From contig NZ_LUKF01000012.1 of assembly GCF_001592755.1 (NCBI RefSeq), forward strand, positions 224,124 through 288,123: 64,000 bases of DNA. The letters run 5' to 3'. Position numbers and translations under genes: made by a program. Below, one piece after another: positions 1-8,739 of the stretch (the first letter of the stretch is position 1; each line of letters starts with the position of its first letter). The notes under the pieces were generated by a model. The model made no database searches and was not told where the DNA came from. It was given only the letters and a program-made list of their open reading frames with translations. Source of the DNA: Bdellovibrio bacteriovorus. GTDB lineage: Bacteria > Bdellovibrionota > Bdellovibrionia > Bdellovibrionales > Bdellovibrionaceae.

Positions 1-1597
1 ATCCGCCGACCACTAAATATTTAAATCTTAAAGTGCCGTGCAAAACTTTTTGATAAGAGTGCGAGAACTTTTCAAAAAGAACATCCAAGAAATGCTCAAG
101 CTTTGAAACTTTCGGTTCTGTACTTAAAAGAGCCGCGGCCCGCATCGGTGTGATTGTGACGGCTTCAAGAAGTGAAAGCGAAACCGCTGCACTCATTGTA
201 ACGCCGAACTGGAAAAAGAACTTACCGATAATACCGTCCATAAAGACGACTGGTAAGAAGACCGCAATAACGGCCAGTGTGGCTGCTGTTGCTGCCGGTA
301 AAACTTCTTTGGAGCCATCGGAGGCCGCTCGTGCCGATCCCTTACCCATGCGATAGTGCCGAACAATGTTTTCTAAAAGCATGATGGCATCATCGACGAC
401 GATTGAAATCGAAAGCGTCAGCGCTAAAAGCGTAAATAGATTCAGCGTAAAGCCCGAGAAATAAAGAATGATGAAAGTTCCGACAATGGAAGTCGGGATG
501 GAAAATAAAATATTCACCGCAGCTTGAATACTTCCCAGGAACAAGAAGCAGACGAGGATGGTGATAAGGGCCGCCACCCAAAGTTTCTCAATTGTTAAGT
601 GAACGGTCGCATCGGTGGGGAGAGTGAAATCCACATTCACGCGGAAATTAAAGCCTTCGGGAAAACTGCCTTTGATGGAGTCTAATTTTTGACGAACTTC
701 CTGTGCCACGGTCACTTCATTCGTGCCGCGCTGTTTTTTCACGGAAATAGAAATCGCCTGACGGCCATCGACACGCGCCACACGGCGAACATCAGAAAGA
801 CCATCTTCCACGCGCGCGACGTCGCGGATATAGATATTGCGGTCATGAATGCGCTGACCTCCGCGACGAAGAATTTGAATGTTCGCCACTTCGTCAACAT
901 TGGTCGCTTCGCCCAACCAGCGAACACGCAGTTCACGTTCTTTTTCGGTAAATTGTCCCGCGGCACTTTCCACGTGCTGCGTGCTGATCGCTTCAATCAC
1001 GTCAGACAAGGTAAGGTAAAGAGCCTCTAGTTTTTTAGTATCCACCCAAATACGCAAGTTTCTTTGACTGAAACCTTGGATACTGACTTCACCCACGCCT
1101 GGCAGAAAGCGGATTTGATCCAGCAAATAGTTCTCAGTCCAGTTAATCATCTCGCGCAGATCAGATTCGCCGTAAATGGAAAGAATGATAATGGGATCTT
1201 CTTCGGGATTTTGTTTACGAACCGTCGCAGGATCGACACCAGGAGGCCAGCGCATACGGCTTAAGGCTGTTTGCACCTCTTGCAAAACCACGTCGACGTT
1301 GCGGTTGATATCGAACTCTAAAGTCACCGAGCCTGAACCTTGGCGTGCGGAAGAACGCATCTCTTTGATACCTTCGATCGCCAAAAGTCTTTCTTCGATA
1401 GGGTCGATCAACTCGGCTTCGACGATCTCGGGCGCGGCCCCTTCGTAATCCACCGAAACGCTAATGACCGGGAAGTCGACGTCTGGCAATTGGCTGATCC
1501 CCATGCGGTTCATACAGATGGCACCAAAAACGATAAGAGCAAACATCAGAACCCAGGCAAAGACGGGGCGGCGAATCGAGAGATCGATCAAATTCAT
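1..1597 (-). CDS. RND-family efflux permease (AcrB/HAE1-like), 3' end outside window
   Basis: The reading frame is open from an ATG at 1597 to the window edge, giving 532 codons without the C-terminal half; full-length RND pumps are about 1030 residues. The product would be an inner-membrane proton-driven pump subunit that exports drugs or lipophilic compounds in a tripartite complex. Visible are the N-terminal transmembrane helix (about residues 10-30), the start of the porter domain with the typical LPDVDFPVISV stretch, and TM helices 2-4 after residue 335. Asp402-Asp403 in VVDDAIMLLEN match the paired Asp of the TM4 proton relay. No membrane-fusion or outer-membrane partner is visible; they could lie beyond position 1 or elsewhere. 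The family call is firm; the substrate is unknown. Confidence 0.93.
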   Translation of the reverse strand, partial: MNLIDLSIRRPVFAWVLMFALIVFGAICMNRMGISQLPDVDFPVISVSVDYEGAAPEIVEAELIDPIEERLLAIEGIKEMRSSARQGSGSVTLEFDINRNVDVVLQEVQTALSRMRWPPGVDPATVRKQNPEEDPIIILSIYGESDLREMINWTENYLLDQIRFLPGVGEVSIQGFSQRNLRIWVDTKKLEALYLTLSDVIEAISTQHVESAAGQFTEKERELRVRWLGEATNVDEVANIQILRRGGQRIHDRNIYIRDVARVEDGLSDVRRVARVDGRQAISISVKKQRGTNEVTVAQEVRQKLDSIKGSFPEGFNFRVNVDFTLPTDATVHLTIEKLWVAALITILVCFLFLGSIQAAVNILFSIPTSIVGTFIILYFSGFTLNLFTLLALTLSISIVVDDAIMLLENIVRHYRMGKGSARAASDGSKEVLPAATAATLAVIAVFLPVVFMDGIIGKFFFQFGVTMSAAVSLSLLEAVTITPMRAAALLSTEPKVSKLEHFLDVLFEKFSHSYQKVLHGTLRFKYLVVGG

Positions 1598-1738
1598 GGG
1601 TGTTCCTTTCGCGCACAGATATTTTTACCCATTAAAACGGGGTGTCAACAAAGCGGGCTTTCGGCCGACTGAATTTAGACGGAACGCAGAGGTGTTTGGT
1701 TCGAATTATTTTCGAAAAAAATGGGAGCTAATTTTTAA

Positions 1739-2095
1739 TTACTGAGCTTTGGCAGAAAGCGGCTCTTTATAATCGGGCATCAATTTCCCACGATGACACA
1801 TGTAGCACGTGGCCATGGGGCCTTTTTTCCCATCGAAGCCATTTTCCTTCAACATTTGAGTCAGCTTCATATGCTCTTTTCCGACCTTGAAAGATTTCTT
1901 CGAATCATCGCGGAAATTTTGAACATTGTGGCACTCGGCGCAGGTGACGCCCAACTCGCGGGAAATAACGATCATCTGTTCGCGAATTTTTTCTTCTTTG
2001 GTGACAAACTTAGTGACGGATTCTGAGTGCGCCTTTGGTAAAAGGAGCACAAGGCCTAGTAAAAAGAGGGTGTGGCTTTTTCGGATGCGCTGCAT
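1739..2095 (-). CDS. small secreted c-type cytochrome with two haem motifs
   Basis: The protein has 118 residues. An N-terminal signal peptide (residues 1-24, hydrophobic FLLGLVLLLP) sends it to the periplasm. Two haem-binding motifs are present: CAECH at 52-56 and CYMCH at 97-101. The spacing and the sequence between them recall the short relatives of the photosynthetic reaction-centre cytochrome c subunit family that occur in non-phototrophs, but this is family resemblance only. It presumably carries electrons in the periplasm. An upstream in-frame start at 2179 is possible, but the ATG at 2095 puts the signal peptide at the N terminus and is preferred. It is divergent from glyS with 116 bases between the two starts. 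Confidence 0.82.
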   Translation of the reverse strand: MQRIRKSHTLFLLGLVLLLPKAHSESVTKFVTKEEKIREQMIVISRELGVTCAECHNVQNFRDDSKKSFKVGKEHMKLTQMLKENGFDGKKGPMATCYMCHRGKLMPDYKEPLSAKAQ

Positions 2096-2146
2096 GAGAT
2101 TAGCTTCGCTGACGTCAGGTCCTTTAGGCAAGCAGACCCTGACTTC

Positions 2147-2174
2147 TTGACTGCTTCTGGACCAAATGTAAAAG
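2147..2174 (+). promoter_or_regulatory. possible sigma70-type promoter for glyS
   Basis: A TTGACT hexamer at 2147-2152 is followed after 16 bases by TAAAAG at 2169-2174, about 38 bases ahead of the glyS start. The -10 match is only 4 of 6, so this is a tentative call. Confidence 0.3.
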
Positions 2175-2211
2175 TACACGTGGTATTGTCTTACCTATTT
2201 TGGAGCCCAGC

Positions 2212-3552
2212 ATGAAAATTAAGCACTGTGAAGACCTCAATACTCTTGTAAGTCTTAGCAAACGTCGTGGTTTTGTCTTTCAATCGAGTGAAATCTACGG
2301 AGGTCTAGCTAGTTGCTGGGACTACGGTCCTCTGGGTTCTTTGATGAAGTTGAACGTGAAGCGCGCGTGGTGGAATGCCATGACTCGCAGATCTGACATC
2401 GTGGGTTTGGATGCGGCTATCTTGATGCACCCCACAGTTTGGAAGGCTTCCGGTCACGTCGATGGCTTCAGTGATCCTTTGGTTGACTGTAAGGAATGTA
2501 AGACACGTTTCCGCGCCGACAACACAGAGTCTTATCTTAAAGACAAAAAGTGCCCGAACTGTGGCAGTAAGAATCTTTCTGAAGAAAGAAACTTCAACTT
2601 GATGTTCAAAACTCACATGGGTCCTTTGGAGGATTCAGCGAGCGTGATTTACTTGCGTCCAGAGACAGCGCAGGGTCACTTCGTAAATTTCCAAAATTGC
2701 CAACAATCTTCTCGTTATAAAATTCCATTTGGAATCGCGGCGATCGGTAAGTCTTTCCGTAACGAAATCACTCCAGGGAATTTCATCTTCCGTACGCGTG
2801 AATTCGAACAAATGGAGATGCAATATTTCGTAAAACCGGGCACGGACGAAAAGTATTTCGCCGACTGGAAAGAAACGCGTTGGAACTTCTATATTAAGTA
2901 CGGCATCCGTCCTGAAAACTTAAAATTCAAAGACCATGATAAACTGGCGCACTATGCTCGTGCGGCCGTGGACGTGGAATACAAATTCCCAATGGGCTTC
3001 TCAGAGCTTGAAGGTATTCACAACCGTTCGGACTTTGACTTGACCCAACATTCGAAGTTCTCTGGCAAAAACTTGGAATACTTCGACGAAGCTAATAAAG
3101 AAAAATACATCCCTTACGTTATTGAAACAGCCGTGGGTTGTGACCGTCTGTTCTTGGCTTTCTTATGTGATGCTTACCGTGAAGAGATCACGACAGATGA
3201 AGCGGGCAAAGAGGACACACGTGTGGTTCTAGGTCTGCACCCTGACATTGCTCCATTTAAAGTGGCTGTTCTTCCTTTATCTAAAAAAGAGGAGCTGACT
3301 TCGATTGCTGAAAAGTTGCGCGATCAGTTGGCGGAGGACTTTGATGTGACTTACGACGAAACGGCATCCATCGGTAAACGTTACCGTCGTCAAGATGAAG
3401 TAGGGACACCTTATTGTGTGACTGTGGACTTCGATACCATCAACGACCAAGCTGTAACGGTGCGCCATCGCGATAAAATGACTCAAGAGCGTGTGCCAAT
3501 GAGTCAACTGAATGCGTACGTGGCCGCAAAGTTGAAAACATTTAATCAGTAG
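2212..3552 (+). CDS. glyS: glycyl-tRNA synthetase, alpha2 (single-chain) type
   Basis: This 446-residue class II aminoacyl-tRNA synthetase charges tRNA-Gly with glycine in the cytoplasm. The opening [17 protein letters not shown] and the downstream [13 protein letters not shown] (motif 2 area) and [11 protein letters not shown] segments are characteristic of the alpha2 dimeric enzyme rather than the alpha2-beta2 GlyQ/GlyS form. A zinc-ribbon-like insertion with CKECK and CPNCG lies near residues 95-130. The C-terminal anticodon-binding domain covers roughly the last 100 residues. The ATG at 2212 is preferred over a TTG at 2200 because a TGGAG ribosome site at 2201-2205 is well spaced for it. 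No glycine riboswitch is apparent upstream. Confidence 0.96.
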   Translation: MKIKHCEDLNTLVSLSKRRGFVFQSSEIYGGLASCWDYGPLGSLMKLNVKRAWWNAMTRRSDIVGLDAAILMHPTVWKASGHVDGFSDPLVDCKECKTRFRADNTESYLKDKKCPNCGSKNLSEERNFNLMFKTHMGPLEDSASVIYLRPETAQGHFVNFQNCQQSSRYKIPFGIAAIGKSFRNEITPGNFIFRTREFEQMEMQYFVKPGTDEKYFADWKETRWNFYIKYGIRPENLKFKDHDKLAHYARAAVDVEYKFPMGFSELEGIHNRSDFDLTQHSKFSGKNLEYFDEANKEKYIPYVIETAVGCDRLFLAFLCDAYREEITTDEAGKEDTRVVLGLHPDIAPFKVAVLPLSKKEELTSIAEKLRDQLAEDFDVTYDETASIGKRYRRQDEVGTPYCVTVDFDTINDQAVTVRHRDKMTQERVPMSQLNAYVAAKLKTFNQ

Positions 3553-3565
3553 TACAATTCAATTT

Positions 3566-3588
3566 TGGGAGCCTGAAACGGGCTCCCA
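3566..3588 (+). terminator. hairpin after glyS, possible terminator
   Basis: TGGGAGCC and GGCTCCCA form a perfect 8-bp stem around a 7-base loop, 14 bases after the glyS stop. No strong T run follows, so terminator strength is uncertain. Confidence 0.45.
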
Positions 3589-3788
3589 GTCTTCCTGTCG
3601 TTCCGCGATCCTATCTTTTAAGATCTGCGGACATTTTTCAGAATTCTGACAATTAAAAGTTAAGATTTTGTAGTTAATAGGCCGTGTCAATGTGCATTTC
3701 GCTTTGCAAACCCCTGGACCATGGTCTGTAATCTTTCGCGAATAGGTGGGTAATTCGTTTTTATCCACAAACATATTGGAGGGGAAAT

Positions 3789-4493
3789 ATGGAATTCCTA
3801 ACGAAAGTTGCTCAAGCATTTCAACACGGTGGATTTTGGATGTGGCCTATCATGTTCATCCAAATTACATCAATCGCGATCATCATCGAAAGAACTTACG
3901 CGCTTTTCGTGCGTCGCAAGTTGAATCAAACTGCTTACGCATTAGGCTTTGAAGAGTCTATTCGTCGTGGCGAAATGGATGCGGTTATCACGAAAGCACA
4001 ATCAGGTGCGACTGAAAATCCAGTAGCGCGCGCAATTGCAGCGGGTGCGATGGCTGCTCGTAATATGGGCGGTAAAGAAGAGATCCAAGGTAAAATGGAT
4101 GAAGTTCTTCTAGAAGAGAACGGTCACCTTGATTACCGCACGGGTTTCCTAACTATGCTTGGTAACGTGGCGACGTTGACAGGTCTTCTTGGAACAATCA
4201 GCGGTATGATCAGCTCGTTCGCAGCGGTGGCTTTCGCGAATCCAGCAGAAAAAGCATCTTTGCTTTCTGCAGGTATCTCTGAAGCGATGAATGCGACAGC
4301 TTACGGTTTGATCGCAGCGATCCCAGCTCTAGTAGCTTATGCTATCTTGCAAAACAGAGCGAATCGCTTGGCTGAAGATTTGAATCAAGGTGGTTTGAAA
4401 GTTTACAACTGGTTGAGCTACTCTTACGATCCAATCACATCTTACCAAATCAAAACGAACAAATCTGAGCGCCACACTGAAGTGAATGCGTAA
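3789..4493 (+). CDS. TolQ/ExbB/MotA-family motor protein, AglR-like, of gliding cluster
   Basis: A 234-residue inner-membrane protein of the MotA/TolQ/ExbB family. An N-terminal helix (about 14-35) is followed by a cytoplasmic segment and two further helices, the middle one in GNVATLTGLLGTISGMISSF and the last in ATAYGLIAAIPALVAYAIL, which form the typical proton channel wall. It opens a ten-gene run in which the next two genes encode TolR/ExbD-type partners. In Myxococcus the corresponding motor is AglR (TolQ-like) with AglQ and AglS (TolR-like), and the downstream genes here support that comparison better than Tol-Pal. A strong GGAGGGG ribosome site lies at 3778-3784. The channel-family call is firm; the gliding role is inferred from synteny. 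Confidence 0.88.
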   Translation: MEFLTKVAQAFQHGGFWMWPIMFIQITSIAIIIERTYALFVRRKLNQTAYALGFEESIRRGEMDAVITKAQSGATENPVARAIAAGAMAARNMGGKEEIQGKMDEVLLEENGHLDYRTGFLTMLGNVATLTGLLGTISGMISSFAAVAFANPAEKASLLSAGISEAMNATAYGLIAAIPALVAYAILQNRANRLAEDLNQGGLKVYNWLSYSYDPITSYQIKTNKSERHTEVNA

Positions 4494-4507
4494 GCTTAAG
4501 AGGGTTT

Positions 4508-4963
4508 ATGAAACACTCTAAAAAGCATTTGGATTTTGAAGTTAACCTTATTCCGTTCATTGACTTGTTGTCAGTGTCGATCTGCTTTCTTTTGATCACA
4601 GCAGTGTGGTTGAACGTGGGATCGATGGACGTGAAGCAAGCCGTTGGCGGTCAAGCGCAAGAGGATACTAAGAAAAGTCCTCTTGTGTGGATCCGTATGA
4701 CTCCGGCAGGGGACTTGGACCTTGAAGTGCAACAAAGCTCTTTGGTTCCAGCAGGTCTTCGTAAGTTTCGCGTTTCTCAAGTCGATAAAAAGGTGAATTA
4801 CGAAGGTTTGGAAAAAGCTCTAACAAATTTAAAAGCTGTTGAGCCTTCTTTGAACACAGGTCTAATTCAACCGACAGCGGCGACATCTTACGAAGAGATC
4901 ATCGACGTGATGGATAAGCTGAAGAAAAGCGGAATGAACGATTTGGGCGTTTCTCCTTTATAA
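4508..4963 (+). CDS. ExbD/TolR-family motor protein (first of two)
   Basis: A 151-residue protein with one transmembrane helix near residues 16-37 (VNLIPFIDLLSVSICFLLI), containing the Asp that carries protons in TolR/ExbD proteins, followed by a periplasmic domain. It lies 14 bases after the TolQ-like gene and 10 bases before a second TolR-like gene. The TolQ-TolR-TolR order equals that of the aglR-aglQ-aglS gliding motor of Myxococcus. Its likely job is converting proton flow into movement of the periplasmic part of the machine built by the downstream genes. Confidence 0.85.
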   Translation: MKHSKKHLDFEVNLIPFIDLLSVSICFLLITAVWLNVGSMDVKQAVGGQAQEDTKKSPLVWIRMTPAGDLDLEVQQSSLVPAGLRKFRVSQVDKKVNYEGLEKALTNLKAVEPSLNTGLIQPTAATSYEEIIDVMDKLKKSGMNDLGVSPL

Positions 4964-4973
4964 TGGGGGTTTT

Positions 4974-5471
4974 GTGATTTCTGATGGCATTTTAAAGACA
5001 TCAGTTTTAACGGGGACTTTAGAGGGTCACTCTATTATCAGTCCTCGTGGAGCTAAAGGAAAACGCAACATCGCGGCCGATCTTCTTTTGACGGCTCTGA
5101 TTGATGCGTTCTCTATTCTTGTGATCTTCCTTCTTATGAATTTTTCCAGCACGGGCGAAATCCTGATGATTGGTAAAAACCAGGAACTTCCTAAAGCCCA
5201 CCTTGCGGCGGTTTTAGAAAGAAATCCGGTGATCAAAATCGATGATAACAAGATTTACGTTGAAGATAAGTTAGTCACTGCAGACACCATCACGGCCGAA
5301 CTTTTGGAGCTTCGTAAAAAGCACCAAGAGCTTCACCCGAACGTCGAATTCCAAGGAGTGGCGACGATTCAGGCGGACCGCCGAGTGAAGTATGAGTTCT
5401 TAAACCAGATCATACTGGGAATGAACCAAGCAGGATACAGCGACATCAAATTTGCAGTAGTACTGAAGTAG
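4974..5471 (+). CDS. ExbD/TolR-family motor protein (second of two)
   Basis: A 165-residue protein starting at GTG with a GGGGG ribosome site just upstream. After an unusually long hydrophilic N-terminal tail of about 35 residues, a single helix (LLLTALIDAFSILVIFLLM) carries the conserved Asp, and the rest is periplasmic. It differs clearly from its neighbour, so the two are old paralogues and not a recent duplication. Two non-identical TolR-like subunits with one TolQ-like subunit are the signature of the AglRQS motor. Confidence 0.84.
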   Translation: MISDGILKTSVLTGTLEGHSIISPRGAKGKRNIAADLLLTALIDAFSILVIFLLMNFSSTGEILMIGKNQELPKAHLAAVLERNPVIKIDDNKIYVEDKLVTADTITAELLELRKKHQELHPNVEFQGVATIQADRRVKYEFLNQIILGMNQAGYSDIKFAVVLK

Positions 5472-5494
5472 TTTTAGGGACGGAGGGGGTCTCG

Positions 5495-8488
5495 ATGATG
5501 AAAAAAGGACTTTTAATTTTCTCTTTGTCAGTGGGTGTGACGGCATCAGCTCAAACATCTGCGACTCAAGCAGGGTCGACTCAAGACCTCCTAATTCAAA
5601 AACTCACACAAGTGCAATTGGGCTTGGCTCCGGCAGATCCTGCCAGAGCCGGAGTTCTTTTGCGTTTGGCAGATCTACATGCAGAACGTGCCCGTCAGCT
5701 TTCAATGAAAGAGTTGAATGACGGCTGCGTGGTTTGTAAAGCGGGTGAAAAAGACCGTGAAAAAGCACTTTCATTTTATACAGAGGCTTTGACGAAAGTT
5801 CCGGCGAACTCTGTGGCGAAAGTGCATTTGCAAATGGGTCATCTTTATGAGCTTCAAGGTCGCAATGAATTGGCTGAAAAAAGCTATCAAGCGATGTTGA
5901 GTTCTTCTTCATCTCCGATTGAGATGGCCGAAGCCAATCTGTCACTGGCAGAAATGGCCTTTAGAAAATCTGATTTCAAAAAAGCCCAAGAACTTTATGG
6001 AAAAGTTTTGGCAACAGAAGGAGCGAGCTCTCAAGGTCTTGCGGCCTACCGCAATGCTTGGTGTTCTTTCCGTATGGGTGATCTTGAAGGCTCGATCGTG
6101 AAACTTCAGGACATTCTTAAAAATCCAAAATTGCAGTCTCGTATGGCGGCTTCCCGCGGTGTTGCGGACGTTCAGTTCTTGGAAGAGGTTTCTCGTGATT
6201 TGGCGACTTTCATGGCCGCACGTGGAATCAAAGACGGTGATGCGGAAACTTTATTCGCGCTATCACCTGAACAATTCAAACTTCAACAAGTGACGATGTT
6301 GGCTCGCGAAGGTCTTCGCTTGGGTCAAAAAGAGCCGTCATTGAAAGTCTGGGATTTCGTTTATCAAAAACAAGCGGATCCAAAAATGCGTCTTGAAGCT
6401 CAAGTGCGCATGGCTCAATTAAACTTCGATCTTAAAAATGTTCCTGCCGCTTTCAAAGCTTACCAAATGGGTTTGAACCTTTGGGGAGCGACGGATTGTA
6501 CAGCGGCGACTTGCGAAGAGTCGGCAAAAGGTCTTCGTCAGTTTGTGGTGGGCTGGAATCGTATTGAAAACAGCAAACCAAGTGCGGAGCTTTTGGGCGC
6601 TTACGACGAATACTTCAAAGTCTTCCCTGAAGACGAAGATATGTACGTATGGGGCTCTCAAGCAGCGGCAACGGCAGGTCAGTATGCGCAAGCCGCTCAA
6701 TGGACAGCGTCTGCGAATAAAATGATTCTTGCGAAATACTTGGCTGAAAAAGATTCGGCTCAACAAAAAGTTCAAGCTGAAAAGCTAGAGAAGAATTTGC
6801 TTCTAGGTATCGAGAACGCGGAAAAATCAAAAGACGAAAAACTTTTGGTCGCAGCTCAAGACGACTACCTGACAAAATCTGTATTGAAACAAAAATCTTT
6901 CGATGTTCAGTACCAGAAAGCTTATGCGATCTACCAAAAGGGTGATTACGCAGCGGCTGCGGGACAGTTGAATGATCTAGCAATCAACGGCAAAGGTTCA
7001 AGCCAGATTAAAGTTCAAGCGGCAGAATTGTCTTTGGATGCTTTGGCTCTTCTTAAAGACGATGCTCGCATTCAACAATGGTCGGCATTATATGCTTCTA
7101 AATTTGCCGATAAAAAAGGTGAGTTCCAACAGATTCACGAAAAGTCCGTGTTGACTCAATCTGCGAAACTCGCAGAAGCGCAACCAGATCAAGCTTTGAC
7201 TGTATTGGCGAGCTTCAATATGGCGGCGGCGACTCCTGAAGACAGAAAGATTTATCTTAAGAATAAAATCCTTTTGAATGAAAAATTGAACAAGATCACG
7301 GAAGCTCGTGTAGCCACAGAAGATCTTCTTCGCGAAAAAACTTTGACGACAGAAGAGCGCGAATTCGCTTTGGGTCGCAAGGTTTGGTTTGCGGAATTGG
7401 AATTGGATTTCGCGACAGCCTTGGCGGCCGCGGAACAAATGCAATTCAGTTCTTTGTCTCAAGAAGAAAAAGTTCTTAAATTGGCTTTGTACTCGGAACT
7501 TGCCGACAAGAGTCCGGCGACTTATTACTCTCAATATTTGAAGCAATCTAAAGATGACGAAAAGAAAGCTTTGATTGCGACTCAATTGATCCGTTTGTCA
7601 AAAGCGCCAGCAAAAGACTTTGATGTTTATAAGCCTTACTTCAAAAACAACGCGGGTCTTTATTCTCGTGCGGCTCTTGAAGTTTACGGCATGACTAAAG
7701 ATCGTAAGGTTCTTGAGAAGGCGTTGAAAGACAAAGGGAACTCCAAACAAGACGCTTTCGTAATGATCGAAAAAATCCTTGTTCTGGCTGACCTTAAAGA
7801 TCTGGGCAAACAGGCCGCAGCTCACAACATCGACACTAAAAACCAGAACACAATTGCAATGGGTCTTAAAGCCCGCGTGAAGCTTTTGGAAAAAATCGAT
7901 GGTGTGGCAAATCGTGCGATCGCCACAGGCGATTGGTCGTCGCAAATGCTTGCTTTGGATCTAGTCGCGAAAGAAAACTCTCGCTTCTATAACGAAGCTT
8001 TGGCTTTACCGATGCCAACGGGTTTAACTCCAGAGCAAGAGAACGAATACCTCACTATTCTTTCTCAGCAAGTGGCGCCAAACCAAAACACGGCGATGAT
8101 GGCTGAAACGAAAGTGAAAGAATTCTGGAGCCAAAAAACAGCTCTAGATTCTTACAAAACTTTCGCGCACCAAAACTACAACTGGGCAAACTACATTGTC
8201 GAAGAAGTTGAAGCCGTCGCTGCGATTGCGCCAGAAGATCAAAAGATCGCTTGGACAGGCGCAGTTTCAGAAATCAAAGCTTCGGTGACGGCTCAGCAAA
8301 AGCCTTCTTTGGCTGAGATGGAAAAAGCGCGCACAAACTTGAAACAAAATCCATTTACAGTGAGCGCGATCGAAGAAGCGATTGCTGTAGAAAAGAAAGC
8401 TCAACGTAAGAGCATGGTCGAGTACCTACAGGGACGTTTAGCAACACTGGCTAAAAAAGACGGTGAAGTGAAGGGGGACAAACAATGA
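5495..8488 (+). CDS. large secreted TPR-repeat protein of the gliding cluster
   Basis: A 997-residue protein with an N-terminal signal peptide (about residues 1-20) followed by alpha-helical repeats. Tetratricopeptide-type pairs are easiest to see near residues 90-200 (for example the KSYQAML, KKAQELYGKVLA and AAYRNAWCSFRMGDLEGSI segments); the rest is helical and Ala/Lys/Glu rich. In the myxobacterial Glt machine large periplasmic TPR proteins link the inner-membrane motor to outer-membrane parts, and this gene sits at the equivalent place after the motor genes. I cannot assign one named Glt protein with certainty. Its stop codon overlaps the start of the next gene, so the two are translationally coupled. 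Confidence 0.82.
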   Translation: MMKKGLLIFSLSVGVTASAQTSATQAGSTQDLLIQKLTQVQLGLAPADPARAGVLLRLADLHAERARQLSMKELNDGCVVCKAGEKDREKALSFYTEALTKVPANSVAKVHLQMGHLYELQGRNELAEKSYQAMLSSSSSPIEMAEANLSLAEMAFRKSDFKKAQELYGKVLATEGASSQGLAAYRNAWCSFRMGDLEGSIVKLQDILKNPKLQSRMAASRGVADVQFLEEVSRDLATFMAARGIKDGDAETLFALSPEQFKLQQVTMLAREGLRLGQKEPSLKVWDFVYQKQADPKMRLEAQVRMAQLNFDLKNVPAAFKAYQMGLNLWGATDCTAATCEESAKGLRQFVVGWNRIENSKPSAELLGAYDEYFKVFPEDEDMYVWGSQAAATAGQYAQAAQWTASANKMILAKYLAEKDSAQQKVQAEKLEKNLLLGIENAEKSKDEKLLVAAQDDYLTKSVLKQKSFDVQYQKAYAIYQKGDYAAAAGQLNDLAINGKGSSQIKVQAAELSLDALALLKDDARIQQWSALYASKFADKKGEFQQIHEKSVLTQSAKLAEAQPDQALTVLASFNMAAATPEDRKIYLKNKILLNEKLNKITEARVATEDLLREKTLTTEEREFALGRKVWFAELELDFATALAAAEQMQFSSLSQEEKVLKLALYSELADKSPATYYSQYLKQSKDDEKKALIATQLIRLSKAPAKDFDVYKPYFKNNAGLYSRAALEVYGMTKDRKVLEKALKDKGNSKQDAFVMIEKILVLADLKDLGKQAAAHNIDTKNQNTIAMGLKARVKLLEKIDGVANRAIATGDWSSQMLALDLVAKENSRFYNEALALPMPTGLTPEQENEYLTILSQQVAPNQNTAMMAETKVKEFWSQKTALDSYKTFAHQNYNWANYIVEEVEAVAAIAPEDQKIAWTGAVSEIKASVTAQQKPSLAEMEKARTNLKQNPFTVSAIEEAIAVEKKAQRKSMVEYLQGRLATLAKKDGEVKGDKQ

Positions 8489-8739
8489 TGAAATACGCAT
8501 TGATGATGGTTTTGGTTGTAACATCCACAGTGGCATTTGCCGCTCCGGACGCAAAACCGGCAAAAAAGACTGACATGAACTTCGAAGACCTATTGGTCAG
8601 CGGTCAGTACCACTTTTCTGACGAAGCCGTGACGACAGTGGAAGAAGATAAAGTATTAAACAGCTTGATTGGCGTTAGAGCAGACTTCAAAGACCGCATG
8701 AAACAATCAGCGACTTTGGGTGAGGTGAAGGGCAAATGA
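8485..8739 (+). CDS. small periplasmic protein of the gliding cluster, unknown function
   Basis: An 84-residue protein with a clear signal peptide (cleavage probably after VAFA, near residue 20). The mature part is about 64 residues, charged and without cysteines. It overlaps the TPR gene by 4 bases and the next gene by 4 bases, so it is made in step with both. I recognise no family. Position and coupling suggest an accessory or assembly factor of the same envelope complex. Confidence 0.7.
   Translation: MMKYALMMVLVVTSTVAFAAPDAKPAKKTDMNFEDLLVSGQYHFSDEAVTTVEEDKVLNSLIGVRADFKDRMKQSATLGEVKGK

Noticed and set aside
1..1597. Broken or frameshifted RND pump
   Set aside because: The frame is open to the window edge with all family landmarks, so it is only cut by the window.
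3559..3819. Minus-strand 86-codon frame between glyS and the TolQ-like gene
   Set aside because: No ribosome site and no protein-like features, and it overlaps the promoter and start of the gliding operon.
3789..5471. Tol-Pal cell-envelope system
   Set aside because: There are two TolR-like genes and no TolA, TolB or Pal; the downstream TPR, AgmX-type and VWA genes fit Agl-Glt better.
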